From positions 1-58,683 of the forward strand of contig NZ_BMRO01000019.1 in assembly GCF_014648675.1 (NCBI RefSeq): DNA of 58,683 nt, written 5' to 3'. A program made the translations under genes and the position numbers. Position 1 is the stretch's first letter; every line of letters begins with the position of its first letter. The DNA comes from Actinomadura livida (GTDB taxonomy: Bacteria > Actinomycetota > Actinomycetes > Streptosporangiales > Streptosporangiaceae). Below the pieces are notes generated by a model. It was given only the letters and a program-made list of their open reading frames with translations. It was not told the DNA's origin and did no database searches. Shown here in pieces: positions 1-8,228 of this stretch.

Positions 1-59
1 CCCCCAACCCCCACAACCAAGACAAACCCCCGAAACACCACCACACCCCAAACCCATGC

Positions 60-1111
60 CCCACCGAAAACAACCACTTTGCCACCCAACCAAGGCTCCC
101 CAGCAACCAACACCAAGGGCCCAATGCAATAACCACCGCACAACCTCACCAGCCAATACCGCAACCACACACACAATCCCAACCACCATGACCACGACCG
201 AAGACAACTCTCAACCCCGCAAGAAGTCCCACACCACGAAGAACTCTCAAGGCGTTAGAAAGCGACACAGCCCTCATACACATTGCCGACGGTAAAGAAG
301 GCTCTCCAATGCCGGACGACCAAGGGTCAGTGCAACAAACACCACCCGAGCACACCGCACCTCACGCACCCACCTGGCCACCGCAAGCACGACCGAAGGC
401 TGGTCACGAGCCCACGAAAGCCCTGATCGCGCCGCGACCCCTTAGGACGAGCCGAACCCATGCGACCACACCGCATACCTAGCAAAGAAAAAGCACTCCA
501 ACGCCTGACCGCTAAGGGCAACGCAACAAACACCACACCACACAACAACCCCAACGCCTCGCGATCGCAACCGATACAGACATCGAGCCGAAAAGCCTGA
601 TCGCACAGCGAACCCCTAGGGTGAGCCGAAGCGGTACAGCGATCCCACGCACTTCCCGTTGGAGGAAAGGCCCCACAGGGTCTGACCACCGAGGCCAACA
701 CAATCAGACGTGCGAGAACAGCGACCACCACCGCGATCAAACGGCGACGCGAACGGTCGCGATCGCGACCGAAGGCAGGTGACAAGCCTGCAGGAAACCT
801 GATCACGCAGCGAGCCCCCAGGGCGAGACGAAGCGATGCACTGAACGCACCGCATTGCCCATGGAACGAAGGCGCGCTAGCGCCTGACCGCCAAGGGCGA
901 TGCGGTTAGACGCGCGGCAGCACCAGCCACCACCGCAACCACGCGGCGACCTGAACAGTCGCGATCGCGTCCGAAGGCAGGTTTCGAGCCTGCGAGAAAC
1001 CTGATCGCGCAGCGAGCCGCTAGGCGAGCCGGAGCGATGCAGCGATCGCACGCATTGCCCGCCGAAGGGAAGGCGCTCTAGCGCCTGACCGCCAAGGGCA
1101 ATGCAATAAAC
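60..1111. repeat. Array of at least six degenerate ~200-bp tandem units downstream of polA
   Basis: This stretch carries no credible gene. Three unit boundaries are clear, each opening with CTGATCRCGCAGCGAGCC-like sequence at about 597, 799 and 1001, giving an exact 202-base spacing twice; a shorter unit opens at 423. A conserved core containing CCAAGGGC followed by AATGC recurs near 115, 322, 514, 893 and 1094, with a weak copy near 693, so at least six units are present. Units near polA are intact; those to the left decay and become C/A-rich on the plus strand. Each good unit holds a nested hairpin (GCATTGCCC pairing with GGGCRATGC around an inner GGCGC/GCGCC stem) and a second small hairpin (GCAGG/CCTGC). 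The 202-base period is not a multiple of three, so short ORFs change frame from unit to unit and are artefacts. Confidence 0.8.
1052..1104 (-). terminator. Nested hairpin just after polA (last repeat unit)
   Basis: GCATTGCCC at 1052-1060 pairs perfectly with GGGCAATGC at 1096-1104 and encloses the inner palindrome GGCGCTCTAGCGCC. It begins seven bases after the polA stop codon, so it can terminate polA mRNA or protect its 3' end. There is no clear U tract. It is also the best copy of the hairpin found in every unit of the repeat array. Confidence 0.5.
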
Positions 1112-3802
1112 CTAGTGTGCGGCTTCCTGCCAGGTTCGGCCGGTGCCCATCGAGACGCTGAGGGGGGCGCGTAGGTCGTAGGCGCCGGCCATTTCGGTGC
1201 TGACCAGGGTTTTGAGGGTTTCCAGTTCGCCGGGGGCCACTTCGAAGACGAGTTCGTCGTGGACCTGGAGGAGGATGCGGGAGGTGAGGCCGGCGGTGTT
1301 GATGGCGCGGTGGACGTTGAGGCCGGCGACCTTGATGATGTCTGCGGCGGAGCCCTGGATGGGGGCGTTGAGGGCCATGCGTTCGGCCATTTCGCGGCGC
1401 TGGCGGTTGTCGGAGTTGAGGTCGGGCAGGTAGCGGCGGCGGCCGAGGATGGTTTCGGTGTAGCCGTCCTGGCGGGCTTTGGCGACGATGTTGCGGAGGT
1501 AGTCGCGGACGCCGCCGAACTGCTCGAAGTACTCCTCCATGAGGCCGCGGGCCTCGTCCGGGGAGATGCGGAGCTGCTGGGAGAGGCCGTAGGCGGAAAG
1601 GCCGTAGGCGAGGCCGTAGTTCATGGCCTTGATGCGGGCGCGCAGTTCGCCGTCGATCTGCTCGGGCGGGAGGCCGAACACGCGGGACGCGGTGATGGTG
1701 TGGAAGTCGGCGCCGGATCCGAACGCCTCGAGGAGCGCCTCGTCCTCGGAGAGGTGCGCCATGATGCGCAGCTCGATCTGGGAGTAGTCGGCGGTGAGGA
1801 GGGATTCGTAGCCGTCGCCGACGACGAACGCCTCGCGGATCTGGCGGCCTTCGGCGGTGCGGATCGGGATGTTCTGCAGGTTCGGGTCGGTGGACGACAG
1901 CCGGCCGGTCGCGGCGATCATCTGGTTGAACGTGGTGTGGATGCGCCCGTTGTCGTCGGCCATCGGGATGAGGGAGTCGACGATGCTCTTGAGCTTGGCG
2001 ACCTCGCGCCAGCGCAGGATGTGCTCCAGGACGGGGTGGGGCTCCTTCTCCAGGAGGTTCGTCAGGGCCTCGGAGTCGGTGGTGTAGCCGGTCTTGGTGC
2101 GCTTGGTCTTCGGCAGGTTCAGCTCGTCGAACAGGACCTGCTGGACCTGCTTGGGCGAGCCGAGGTTGAACTCGCGTCCGACGGCGCTGTGGGCATCCTG
2201 CTCCTGCTCCTTGACCTGGCCGCCGAGGGACGCCGACAGGCCCGCGAGGTGATCGGTGTCGACCGCGATGCCGGCGCGCTCCATGTCGGCCAGGACACCG
2301 ACGAGCGGGAGTTCCACTTCCCTGAGGAGGCGGGTGGCGCCGCGCTTCTCGAGGTCCTTGTCGAGGACGTCGGCCAGTTCGGTGACGGCGCGCGCGCGGA
2401 CCGCGAGGGCCTGCGCCGCCTCTTCTTCGCCCGAGCCGTCGAGGGTGAGCTGCCCCGATTCCTCGGTCTCGCTGCGCAGTTCGCGGTGGAGGTAGCGCAG
2501 CGCCAGGTCGGCGAGGTCGAACGTCCGCTGGCCGGGGAGCGCCAGGTAGGCGGCGAGGGCGGTGTCGCTGGTGACGCCGTCGAGGGTCACGCCGCGCGCC
2601 GCGAACGCCAGCATCGGGCCCTTGGCCTCGTGGATCGCCTTGGGCCGGGCGGGGTCGGCGAGGTAGGCGGCCAGGGCGCGCTCGTCGTCCTCGATCAGTT
2701 CCGCGGGGTCGAGGTGGACGGCCGGGCCCTTCTTGGACGCCAGCGCCACCGCGGTGATCTCCCCCGTGCCGCGCCCCCAGGTTCCGGTGACGGCGATGCC
2801 GAGCCGGTCGCCCGCGTTGGCGTCGAGCCAGGTGCCGAGCGCGCCGGGCTCCAGGGCGTCGAGGTCGACGTCGAAGCCCTCGTCGGCCTCGGGCTCGGCC
2901 GCCGACAGCGTCGAGTAAAGGCGCTCGCGCAGGACCCGGAACTGCAGCGAGTCGAACAGGGTGTGGATCTCCTCGCGGTCCCACTGGCCCATGATCAGCT
3001 GCGGCGGCGTCAGCTCCAGCCCGACCTCGGTGTCGAGCTTGTTGATCTGGTGGTTGCGCAGGACCTGGGCGAGGTGCTCGCGGAGGTTGTCGCCGGCCTT
3101 GCCCTTGATCTCCTCCACCCGGGCGACGAGGGTGTCGAGGTCGCCGTACTTGGTCAGCCACTTCGCGGCGGTCTTCGGGCCGACGCCCGGCACGCCGGGC
3201 AGGTTGTCGCTGGTCTCCCCCACCAGGGCGGCGAGCTCGCGGTAGCGCTGCGGCGGGACGCCGTACTTGGCCTCGACGGCGGCCGGGTCCATCCGGGAGA
3301 GCTCCGATACGCCGCGGACGGGGTAGAGGATCGTGACGTCGTCGTCGACGAGCTGGAACGCGTCCCGGTCGCCGGTGACGATGAGGGTCTTCATCCCGGC
3401 GCGGGTGGCCTGGACGGCGAGCGTGGCGATGATGTCGTCGGCCTCGAACCCCGCGACCGACAGCCGCGGGATGCGCAGCGCGTCCAGCACCTCGAAGATC
3501 AGGCTGACCTGGCTGCGGAACTCGTCGGGCGTCTTCTGCCGGCCCGCCTTGTACTCCACGTACTGCTCGTGCCGGAACGTCGGCTCCGAGCGGTCGAACG
3601 CCACCGCGATGTGGGTGGGCTGCTCGTCCCGGAGGACGTTGATGAGCATGGACGTGAAGCCGTACACGGCGTTGGTCGGCTGCCCGTCGGTCGTGGAGAA
3701 GTTCTCCACGGGCAGCGCGAAGAACGCCCGGTAGGCCAGAGAGTGCCCGTCGAGCAGGAGGAACCGGTCACTCTTGTCAGGGGTCGCTGCTGTCGTCACC
3801 AC
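1112..3802 (-). CDS. polA: DNA polymerase I
   Basis: Replicative repair polymerase of 896 aa that fills gaps and removes Okazaki RNA primers. The N-terminal ~300 residues are the 5' nuclease domain (DGHSLAYRAFFAL, VTGDRDAFQLVDD). The central 3'-5' exonuclease domain is present but lacks the DxE and other catalytic acidic residues, so proofreading is probably absent, as is usual in actinobacterial PolA. The C-terminal polymerase domain has motif A (DYSQIELR), motif B (KAMNYGLAYGL) and motif C (VHDELVFEV). The start is GTG at 3802: a TAGGCT -10 box ends six bases upstream and there is no Shine-Dalgarno sequence, so the mRNA is probably leaderless. It is divergent from the thioesterase gene, with 45 bp between them. 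Confidence 0.97.
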   Translation of the reverse strand: MVTTAATPDKSDRFLLLDGHSLAYRAFFALPVENFSTTDGQPTNAVYGFTSMLINVLRDEQPTHIAVAFDRSEPTFRHEQYVEYKAGRQKTPDEFRSQVSLIFEVLDALRIPRLSVAGFEADDIIATLAVQATRAGMKTLIVTGDRDAFQLVDDDVTILYPVRGVSELSRMDPAAVEAKYGVPPQRYRELAALVGETSDNLPGVPGVGPKTAAKWLTKYGDLDTLVARVEEIKGKAGDNLREHLAQVLRNHQINKLDTEVGLELTPPQLIMGQWDREEIHTLFDSLQFRVLRERLYSTLSAAEPEADEGFDVDLDALEPGALGTWLDANAGDRLGIAVTGTWGRGTGEITAVALASKKGPAVHLDPAELIEDDERALAAYLADPARPKAIHEAKGPMLAFAARGVTLDGVTSDTALAAYLALPGQRTFDLADLALRYLHRELRSETEESGQLTLDGSGEEEAAQALAVRARAVTELADVLDKDLEKRGATRLLREVELPLVGVLADMERAGIAVDTDHLAGLSASLGGQVKEQEQDAHSAVGREFNLGSPKQVQQVLFDELNLPKTKRTKTGYTTDSEALTNLLEKEPHPVLEHILRWREVAKLKSIVDSLIPMADDNGRIHTTFNQMIAATGRLSSTDPNLQNIPIRTAEGRQIREAFVVGDGYESLLTADYSQIELRIMAHLSEDEALLEAFGSGADFHTITASRVFGLPPEQIDGELRARIKAMNYGLAYGLSAYGLSQQLRISPDEARGLMEEYFEQFGGVRDYLRNIVAKARQDGYTETILGRRRYLPDLNSDNRQRREMAERMALNAPIQGSAADIIKVAGLNVHRAINTAGLTSRILLQVHDELVFEVAPGELETLKTLVSTEMAGAYDLRAPLSVSMGTGRTWQEAAH

Positions 3803-3808
3803 ACCAGG

Positions 3809-3814
3809 AGCCTA
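3809..3814 (-). promoter_or_regulatory. -10 box of leaderless polA promoter
   Basis: TAGGCT (TANNNT consensus) lies six bases before the GTG at 3802, which fits transcription starting at the start codon. No ribosome binding site is visible. Confidence 0.6.
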
Positions 3815-3847
3815 GTCTGCGCGTAGGACAGTTTTGTGGAGGCGTAA

Positions 3848-4282
3848 GTGACTGACACTCCCGGGCCGCAGCCCGCCGCGGGCCAGAGCGGCTTCGGACC
3901 GGACGCGTACGGCGACCTGGGCAAGGCCATGGGCATCGAGTGCCTGGAGGCATCGCCGAAGCGCGTGGTGGGCCGCATGCCCGTCAAGGGCAACACCCAG
4001 CCGTACGGGCTGCTGCACGGCGGCGCGTCCTGCGTGCTGGCCGAGTCGATCGGCTCGACCGGCGCGGCGCTGCACGCCGGGCCCGGCCGCATCGCGGTGG
4101 GGATCGAGATCAACGCCACGCACCACCGGTCGGCGACCGAGGGCCATGTGACGGGCGTGGCGACCCGCAGGCACGGCGGGCGGACGCTCGCCACCTACGA
4201 CATCGTGATCACGGACGACGAGGGGCGCCGCCTCTGCACCGCGCGCCTCACCTGCATGCTGCGGGACGCTCCGGAAGGTTGA
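3848..4282 (+). CDS. Hotdog-fold acyl-CoA thioesterase (PaaI/MenI-like)
   Basis: A 144-aa hotdog-fold protein expected to hydrolyse an acyl- or aryl-CoA thioester in the cytoplasm. The family motif is visible as QPYGLLHGGASCVLAES, with His57-Gly-Gly and the likely catalytic acid Glu66. The fold is nearest to PaaI and to the 1,4-dihydroxy-2-naphthoyl-CoA hydrolases of menaquinone synthesis; the substrate cannot be decided here and no men gene is nearby. The GTG start at 3848 has a good Shine-Dalgarno sequence (GGAGG, 3838-3842), unlike the divergent leaderless polA. It is a single-gene unit ended by the strong hairpin at 4335-4407. Confidence 0.85.
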   Translation: MTDTPGPQPAAGQSGFGPDAYGDLGKAMGIECLEASPKRVVGRMPVKGNTQPYGLLHGGASCVLAESIGSTGAALHAGPGRIAVGIEINATHHRSATEGHVTGVATRRHGGRTLATYDIVITDDEGRRLCTARLTCMLRDAPEG

Positions 4283-4334
4283 TCCGCGCTTTCTTTGCGA
4301 TGCGCGCCCCCGGGTCTGTAGCGTGGGTCGAAAC

Positions 4335-4414
4335 AGGCCCGGGACCACCGAGTAGACAACGTACGCCCCGGTAAGGGGCGTACGGCCCCAAAGGTGATCC
4401 CGGGCCTCTTTTCG
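4335..4414 (+). terminator. Strong compound intrinsic terminator
   Basis: AGGCCCGGGACCACC (4335-4349) pairs with GGTGATCCCGGGCCT (4393-4407), one mismatch in 15. Inside lies a second perfect hairpin, CGTACGCCCC (4360-4369) with GGGGCGTACG (4375-4384). CTCTTTTCG follows directly. The element ends the thioesterase transcript. Confidence 0.85.
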
Positions 4415-4577
4415 TGTTGCGATCATCGTCTCGCATATTTCACAAAACGGTCACAGCAGATCACGACTCGGCCGCAACCCCCACTGCCGTCTCCTCACGA
4501 ACGTCCAGGTCAAGTAGCCTCCGTGGCACTGTACAAACGGACGCAAAGAGGCTGTCCACGGACATCTGGAGACGCCC

Positions 4578-5840
4578 ATGCAAGGCGGCAGAAGGTTCCG
4601 CACCCTGGCACTCACCGCCGTTGCCGCGCTCGCCCTCGCGGCCTGCGGCGGCGGCGACGACGGCGGCGAGGACTCCAACGCCGGCGGTGGCAAGAGCGAC
4701 GGCGTGCTCAAACTCGGCTACATCTTCCCCGAGAGCGGTGAGCTGGCCCACCTCGGCCCGCCCCAGATCTCGGCCACCAAGTACGCCATTTCTGAGATCA
4801 ACAAGGCCGGTGGCGTCCTCGGCAAGCCGATGCCCGAGGTAGTCGGATCCGACGAGGGCGGCAAGGCCGAGATCGCCAACGCGTCGGTCGACCGCCTGCT
4901 GGGCCAGAACGTCGACGGGATCGTCGGCGCGGCGGCCTCCGGCATGTCCCTCGCCGTGCTCGACAAGGTCAAGAGCGCGCAGAAGGTGCAGTGCTCGGGC
5001 TCCAACACGGCGCCGACGTTCACGGGCTACCAGGACGACGGCTTCTACTTCCGCACCGCGCCGAGCGACGTGCTGCAGGGCCCGATCCTCGCCGACACCA
5101 TCACCGGTGACGGCCACGCCAACATCGCCATCGCCTACCGCGGCGACGACTACGGCAAGGGCCTGGCCGAGGCGACCAAGGCGGCGCTGGAGAACGTTGG
5201 CGGCACCGTGCCGGTCATGGAGGCCTACGAGCCCAACACGACCAACTTCAACGCCACGGTCTCCAAGATCCGCGACGCCAAGCCGGACGCCGTCGTCATG
5301 ATCTCCTTCCAGGAGGGCGCCCAGCTCGGCACCAAGCTCATCGAGGCCGGCTTCAAGGCGAACCAGTTCTACAGCGCCGACGGCATGAAGGACGAGGAGA
5401 TGGCGGAGCGCTTCTCCAAGAGCGACCCGTCCGTCATCGAGGGCTTCAAGGGCACCGGCCCCGCCTCCGTCGAGAACAAGACGTTCACCGACGGCCTGAA
5501 GGCCTTCGACCCCAAGCTCGAGGTCTTCCAGTACGCGCCGCAGGTCTACGACTGCGTCGTGGTGATGGCCCTGGCCGCCGAGACCGCCAAGTCCGACGAC
5601 CCCGCCGTCTTCAAGACGAAGATGAACGAGGTCACCAAGGGCGGCGAGAAGTGCACGTCGTTCTCCCAGTGCCGTGACCTGATCAAGGACGGCAAGGACA
5701 TCGACTACGACGGCGCCAGCGGCCCGCTCGACTTCACCGAGCCCGGCGAGCCCGGCGCCACCGAGATCGAGGTCTACGAGTACAACGACAAGGGCAAGTT
5801 CGAGATCATCGACACCGTGCAGAGCAAGCCGGTTAGCTGA
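4578..5840 (+). CDS. livK: Branched-chain amino acid ABC transporter, substrate-binding lipoprotein
   Basis: A 420-aa periplasmic-binding-protein type I receptor, anchored by a lipid outside the membrane, delivering branched-chain amino acids or related amides to the LivHMGF transporter. The signal peptide ends in the lipobox LAAC with Cys23, followed by a Gly/Asp/Ser-rich linker. The mature part reads as a LivJ/LivK receptor (LGYIFPESGELA, then INKAGGVLGKPM). The ATG at 4578 follows a GGAG. The gene lies on the plus strand and converges on the livHMGF operon, from which an IS30 remnant separates it. A near-perfect terminator follows the stop codon. The exact ligand is not decidable. Confidence 0.9.
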   Translation: MQGGRRFRTLALTAVAALALAACGGGDDGGEDSNAGGGKSDGVLKLGYIFPESGELAHLGPPQISATKYAISEINKAGGVLGKPMPEVVGSDEGGKAEIANASVDRLLGQNVDGIVGAAASGMSLAVLDKVKSAQKVQCSGSNTAPTFTGYQDDGFYFRTAPSDVLQGPILADTITGDGHANIAIAYRGDDYGKGLAEATKAALENVGGTVPVMEAYEPNTTNFNATVSKIRDAKPDAVVMISFQEGAQLGTKLIEAGFKANQFYSADGMKDEEMAERFSKSDPSVIEGFKGTGPASVENKTFTDGLKAFDPKLEVFQYAPQVYDCVVVMALAAETAKSDDPAVFKTKMNEVTKGGEKCTSFSQCRDLIKDGKDIDYDGASGPLDFTEPGEPGATEIEVYEYNDKGKFEIIDTVQSKPVS

Positions 5841-5884
5841 CCTCGGCAGCACCAAAGAAGGGCCCCGGCCGATCGCGGGTTCTA

Positions 5885-5936
5885 ATGATCCCCGCAACAC
5901 CCTGATCTTCAGGGAGTTGCGGGGATCATGCATTTT
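5885..5936 (+). terminator. Intrinsic terminator of livK
   Basis: ATGATCCCCGCAAC (5885-5898) pairs perfectly with GTTGCGGGGATCAT (5916-5929), with CCTGA/TCAGG extending the stem into the loop, followed by GCATTTT. Confidence 0.9.
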
Positions 5937-5988
5937 GAGGTCCTGAAGGCGAGGTTCTTCGAGGCGCCGGATCGGCCACAAGACCGGT

Positions 5989-6393
5989 GTGACCACGACC
6001 GACGCCGATGGCTCAGAGCCGTCCCTCGCGGCCGTTGAGGCCGGGCTGCACCCCCGGTTCCCCACGGTGACCGAGCGGGAGATGCTTGCTGACATGCACC
6101 GTGAGGGCCGGTCGCTGCGCGCGATCGGACGGGCGCTGGGACGGCCGGCGTCCACCGTCAAGCGCGTGATCGACGCCCGTGCGGTCAATGGCGTCTACCG
6201 GCCGCATCGGGCCCAGCGGGTATGTCCAGGCACGTGGCGGGCTGCGCCGCGAGGTCGCGCACGCACTGCGCACCGGGCGCACCCGCCCGCAGACCTCGAA
6301 CACGTCGCCCAGCAACTCAACAGCCGACCACGCAAAACGCTCGGCTGGAGAACCCCAGCCGAGCGCCTGCGTGACCTGCTGACGACCACATAG
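5989..6393 (+). pseudogene. IS30-family transposase remnant
   Basis: Decayed transposase with three recognisable pieces. The first (5989-~6220) is the IS30 N-terminal helix-turn-helix region (REMLADMHREGRSLRAIGRA, then STVKRVIDARAVNGVYRPHR). The second, in another reading frame around 6215-6290, reads YVQARGGLRREVAHALRTG, which is normally found in the middle of the protein. The third, back in the first frame (~6295-6393), is the C-terminal piece HVAQQLNSRPRKTLGW. The DDE catalytic core between them is gone, so the 134-codon ORF cannot be an active transposase. It sits between the converging livK and livF genes. I did not find terminal inverted repeats. Confidence 0.8.
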
Positions 6394-6472
6394 GCCACCA
6401 GGTGTTGCGAGGACCCCCGAGAATCCGCCGATCGGCCGGGGCCCTTCTCGTTCCCGTCTCCTCCTCCCGGGT

Positions 6473-6500
6473 CCGGGCCGGCGCCACCGCGCCGGCCCGG
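6473..6500 (-). terminator. Hairpin ending the livHMGF operon
   Basis: CCGGGCCGGCGC (6473-6484) and GCGCCGGCCCGG (6489-6500) pair perfectly around CACC, ten bases beyond the livF stop codon on the minus strand. There is no U tract, as is common in high-GC actinobacteria. Confidence 0.6.
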
Positions 6501-6509
6501 CCGGGCCGG

Positions 6510-7274
6510 TCAGTCGACCTTCGCGAGGGTGCCGAGGTACAGCTCGATGACCTTCGGGTCGTGCAGCAGCTCGGCACCGGTGCCCGTGTAGGCGTTGCGG
6601 CCCTGGTCCAGCACGTAGCCCCGGTCGGCGATCTGCAGGCAGCGCCGCGCGTTCTGCTCCACCATCACGATCGACACGCCGCTCGAGTTGATCTGCTTGA
6701 CCTGCTCGAACACCTCGTCCTGGAACTTCGGCGACAGGCCCGCGGTCGGCTCGTCGAGCATCAGCACCGACGGGTCCATCATCAGCGCCCGGCCCATCGC
6801 CACCATCTGGCGCTCACCGCCCGACAGCGCGCCCGCCTTCTGCTTGCGCCGCTCACCGAGCAGCGGGAACAGCCCGCAGACGAACTCGAACCGCTTGTTC
6901 CACTGCTTCGGCCGCAGGTACAGCCCCATCTCCAGGTTCTCCTCGACACTGAGCGAGGGGAACACGTTCTGGGTCTGCGGCACGTACCCGACCCCCCGCG
7001 ACACGAGCTCGTGCGCGGTGAGGTTCGTGATGGGCGCGTCCTTCAGCCGGATCGACCCCGAACGCACCGGGATCAGCCCGAACATCGTCTTGACCAGCGT
7101 CGACTTGCCGGCGCCGTTCGGCCCGATCACCGCCACGACCTCCCCCTCCGCGAGGGTGAGGTCGCAGCCGTTGAGGATGTTGACCTCGGGGATGTACCCC
7201 GAGACCACCTTCTCCGCCACCAGCAGGGGCTCCGGGGCGGCCTGCCCCGCCGCCCCGGCGTCCTTCTCCGTCAT
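6510..7274 (-). CDS. livF: Branched-chain amino acid ABC transporter ATPase LivF
   Basis: A 254-aa cytoplasmic ATPase, the smaller of the two nucleotide-binding subunits. It has Walker A GPNGAGKST (51-59), the signature LSGGE (150-154) and Walker B VLMLDE (170-175), with VMVEQNA at the switch region as is usual in LivF. It is the last gene of livH-livM-livG-livF and starts four bases after livG stops. Assignment to LivF rather than LivG rests on the shorter length, VEQN and gene order. Confidence 0.92.
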   Translation of the reverse strand: MTEKDAGAAGQAAPEPLLVAEKVVSGYIPEVNILNGCDLTLAEGEVVAVIGPNGAGKSTLVKTMFGLIPVRSGSIRLKDAPITNLTAHELVSRGVGYVPQTQNVFPSLSVEENLEMGLYLRPKQWNKRFEFVCGLFPLLGERRKQKAGALSGGERQMVAMGRALMMDPSVLMLDEPTAGLSPKFQDEVFEQVKQINSSGVSIVMVEQNARRCLQIADRGYVLDQGRNAYTGTGAELLHDPKVIELYLGTLAKVD

Positions 7275-7277
7275 CCG

Positions 7278-8228
7278 CTACTCCTTCGCCCCTGGCTCGT
7301 CGTACCTGGTTCCAAGGTAGGCGTCGATGACGGTCCGGTTGGAACGGATCTGCTCCGGCGGACCCTCGGCGATCACCTGCCCCTGCGCCATGCAGACGAC
7401 CCAGTCGCTGATGCCCATGACGACGTCCATGTCGTGCTCCACGAACAGCACGGTCATGCCCTCGTCGCGCAACGCCCGGACGTGCCCGAGCAGCGACTGC
7501 GTCAGCGCCGGGTTCACCCCGGCCATCGGCTCGTCCAGCATCACCATCGACGGGCCCACCATCAGCGCACGCGCCATCTCCAGCAGCTTCCGCTGGCCGC
7601 CCGACAGCTCACCGGCGAACGAGTCGCGCATGTGCGCCAGCTTGAACCGGTCGAGCAGCTCCAGGGCGCGCTTCTCCAGCCCGCCCTCCTGCGGACGCCA
7701 CAGCGGCGGCACCAGCGCGTTGAAGAAGTTCTCACCGCGCTGCCCGACCGCCGCCAGCTTCATGTTCTCCAGCACGGTCAGCCGCGTCAGCGCCTTCGTG
7801 AGCTGGAACGTCCGCACCATGCCGCGCCTGGCCATCTTGTGCGCGGCGAGCCCCGCGGCGGGCCGGCCGTCGAACGACCACGTCCCGCTGTCCGCCCGGT
7901 CGAACCCGGTCAGCACGTTGAACAGCGTCGTCTTGCCCGCGCCGTTCGGGCCGATCAGCGAGGTGATCGTCCCGCGCTGGACCTCCAGGTGGCCGACGTC
8001 GACCGCCTTCAGCCCGCCGAACGCCCGGCTCACCCCGTCGGCGACGAGGATCGGATCCGGCTTGGCGATGCCCGGCGTCCCGGTGAGCCCCGCCAACGCG
8101 GACTCGTCCGGCAGGACGGTCTCCTCGACCGCCTCCTCGGCCAGCTGCCGGGCCTCGACGATCTCGCTGTCGCCCAGCTCGGCGCGCTCATCCGCGGCGC
8201 CCTGCACGTCCTTCGGCTCATCGGTCAC
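7278..8228 (-). CDS. livG: Branched-chain amino acid ABC transporter ATPase LivG
   Basis: A 316-aa ATPase subunit with Walker A GPNGAGKTT (93-101), LSGGQ near 209, Walker B MVMLDEP and the LivG-type VEHDMDVVM. An acidic extension of about 60 residues precedes the ATPase domain, so it is longer than a typical ~255-aa LivG. The GTG start at 8228 overlaps the end of livM by 11 bases, so the extension may be an annotation choice or real; there is no better-supported internal start before residue 60. Confidence 0.9.
   Translation of the reverse strand: MTDEPKDVQGAADERAELGDSEIVEARQLAEEAVEETVLPDESALAGLTGTPGIAKPDPILVADGVSRAFGGLKAVDVGHLEVQRGTITSLIGPNGAGKTTLFNVLTGFDRADSGTWSFDGRPAAGLAAHKMARRGMVRTFQLTKALTRLTVLENMKLAAVGQRGENFFNALVPPLWRPQEGGLEKRALELLDRFKLAHMRDSFAGELSGGQRKLLEMARALMVGPSMVMLDEPMAGVNPALTQSLLGHVRALRDEGMTVLFVEHDMDVVMGISDWVVCMAQGQVIAEGPPEQIRSNRTVIDAYLGTRYDEPGAKE

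Noticed and set aside
327..1051. Minus-strand ORFs of 60-160 codons in the repeat array
   Set aside because: The 202-base period shifts the frame from one unit to the next, so equivalent peptides appear in different frames. There are no ribosome binding sites and codon use is irregular.
1259..3826. Very long plus-strand ORF (855 codons) opposite polA
   Set aside because: It mirrors polA codons on the other strand. The composition (Val/Gly/Glu/Arg-rich, no motifs) is that of a GC-rich shadow.
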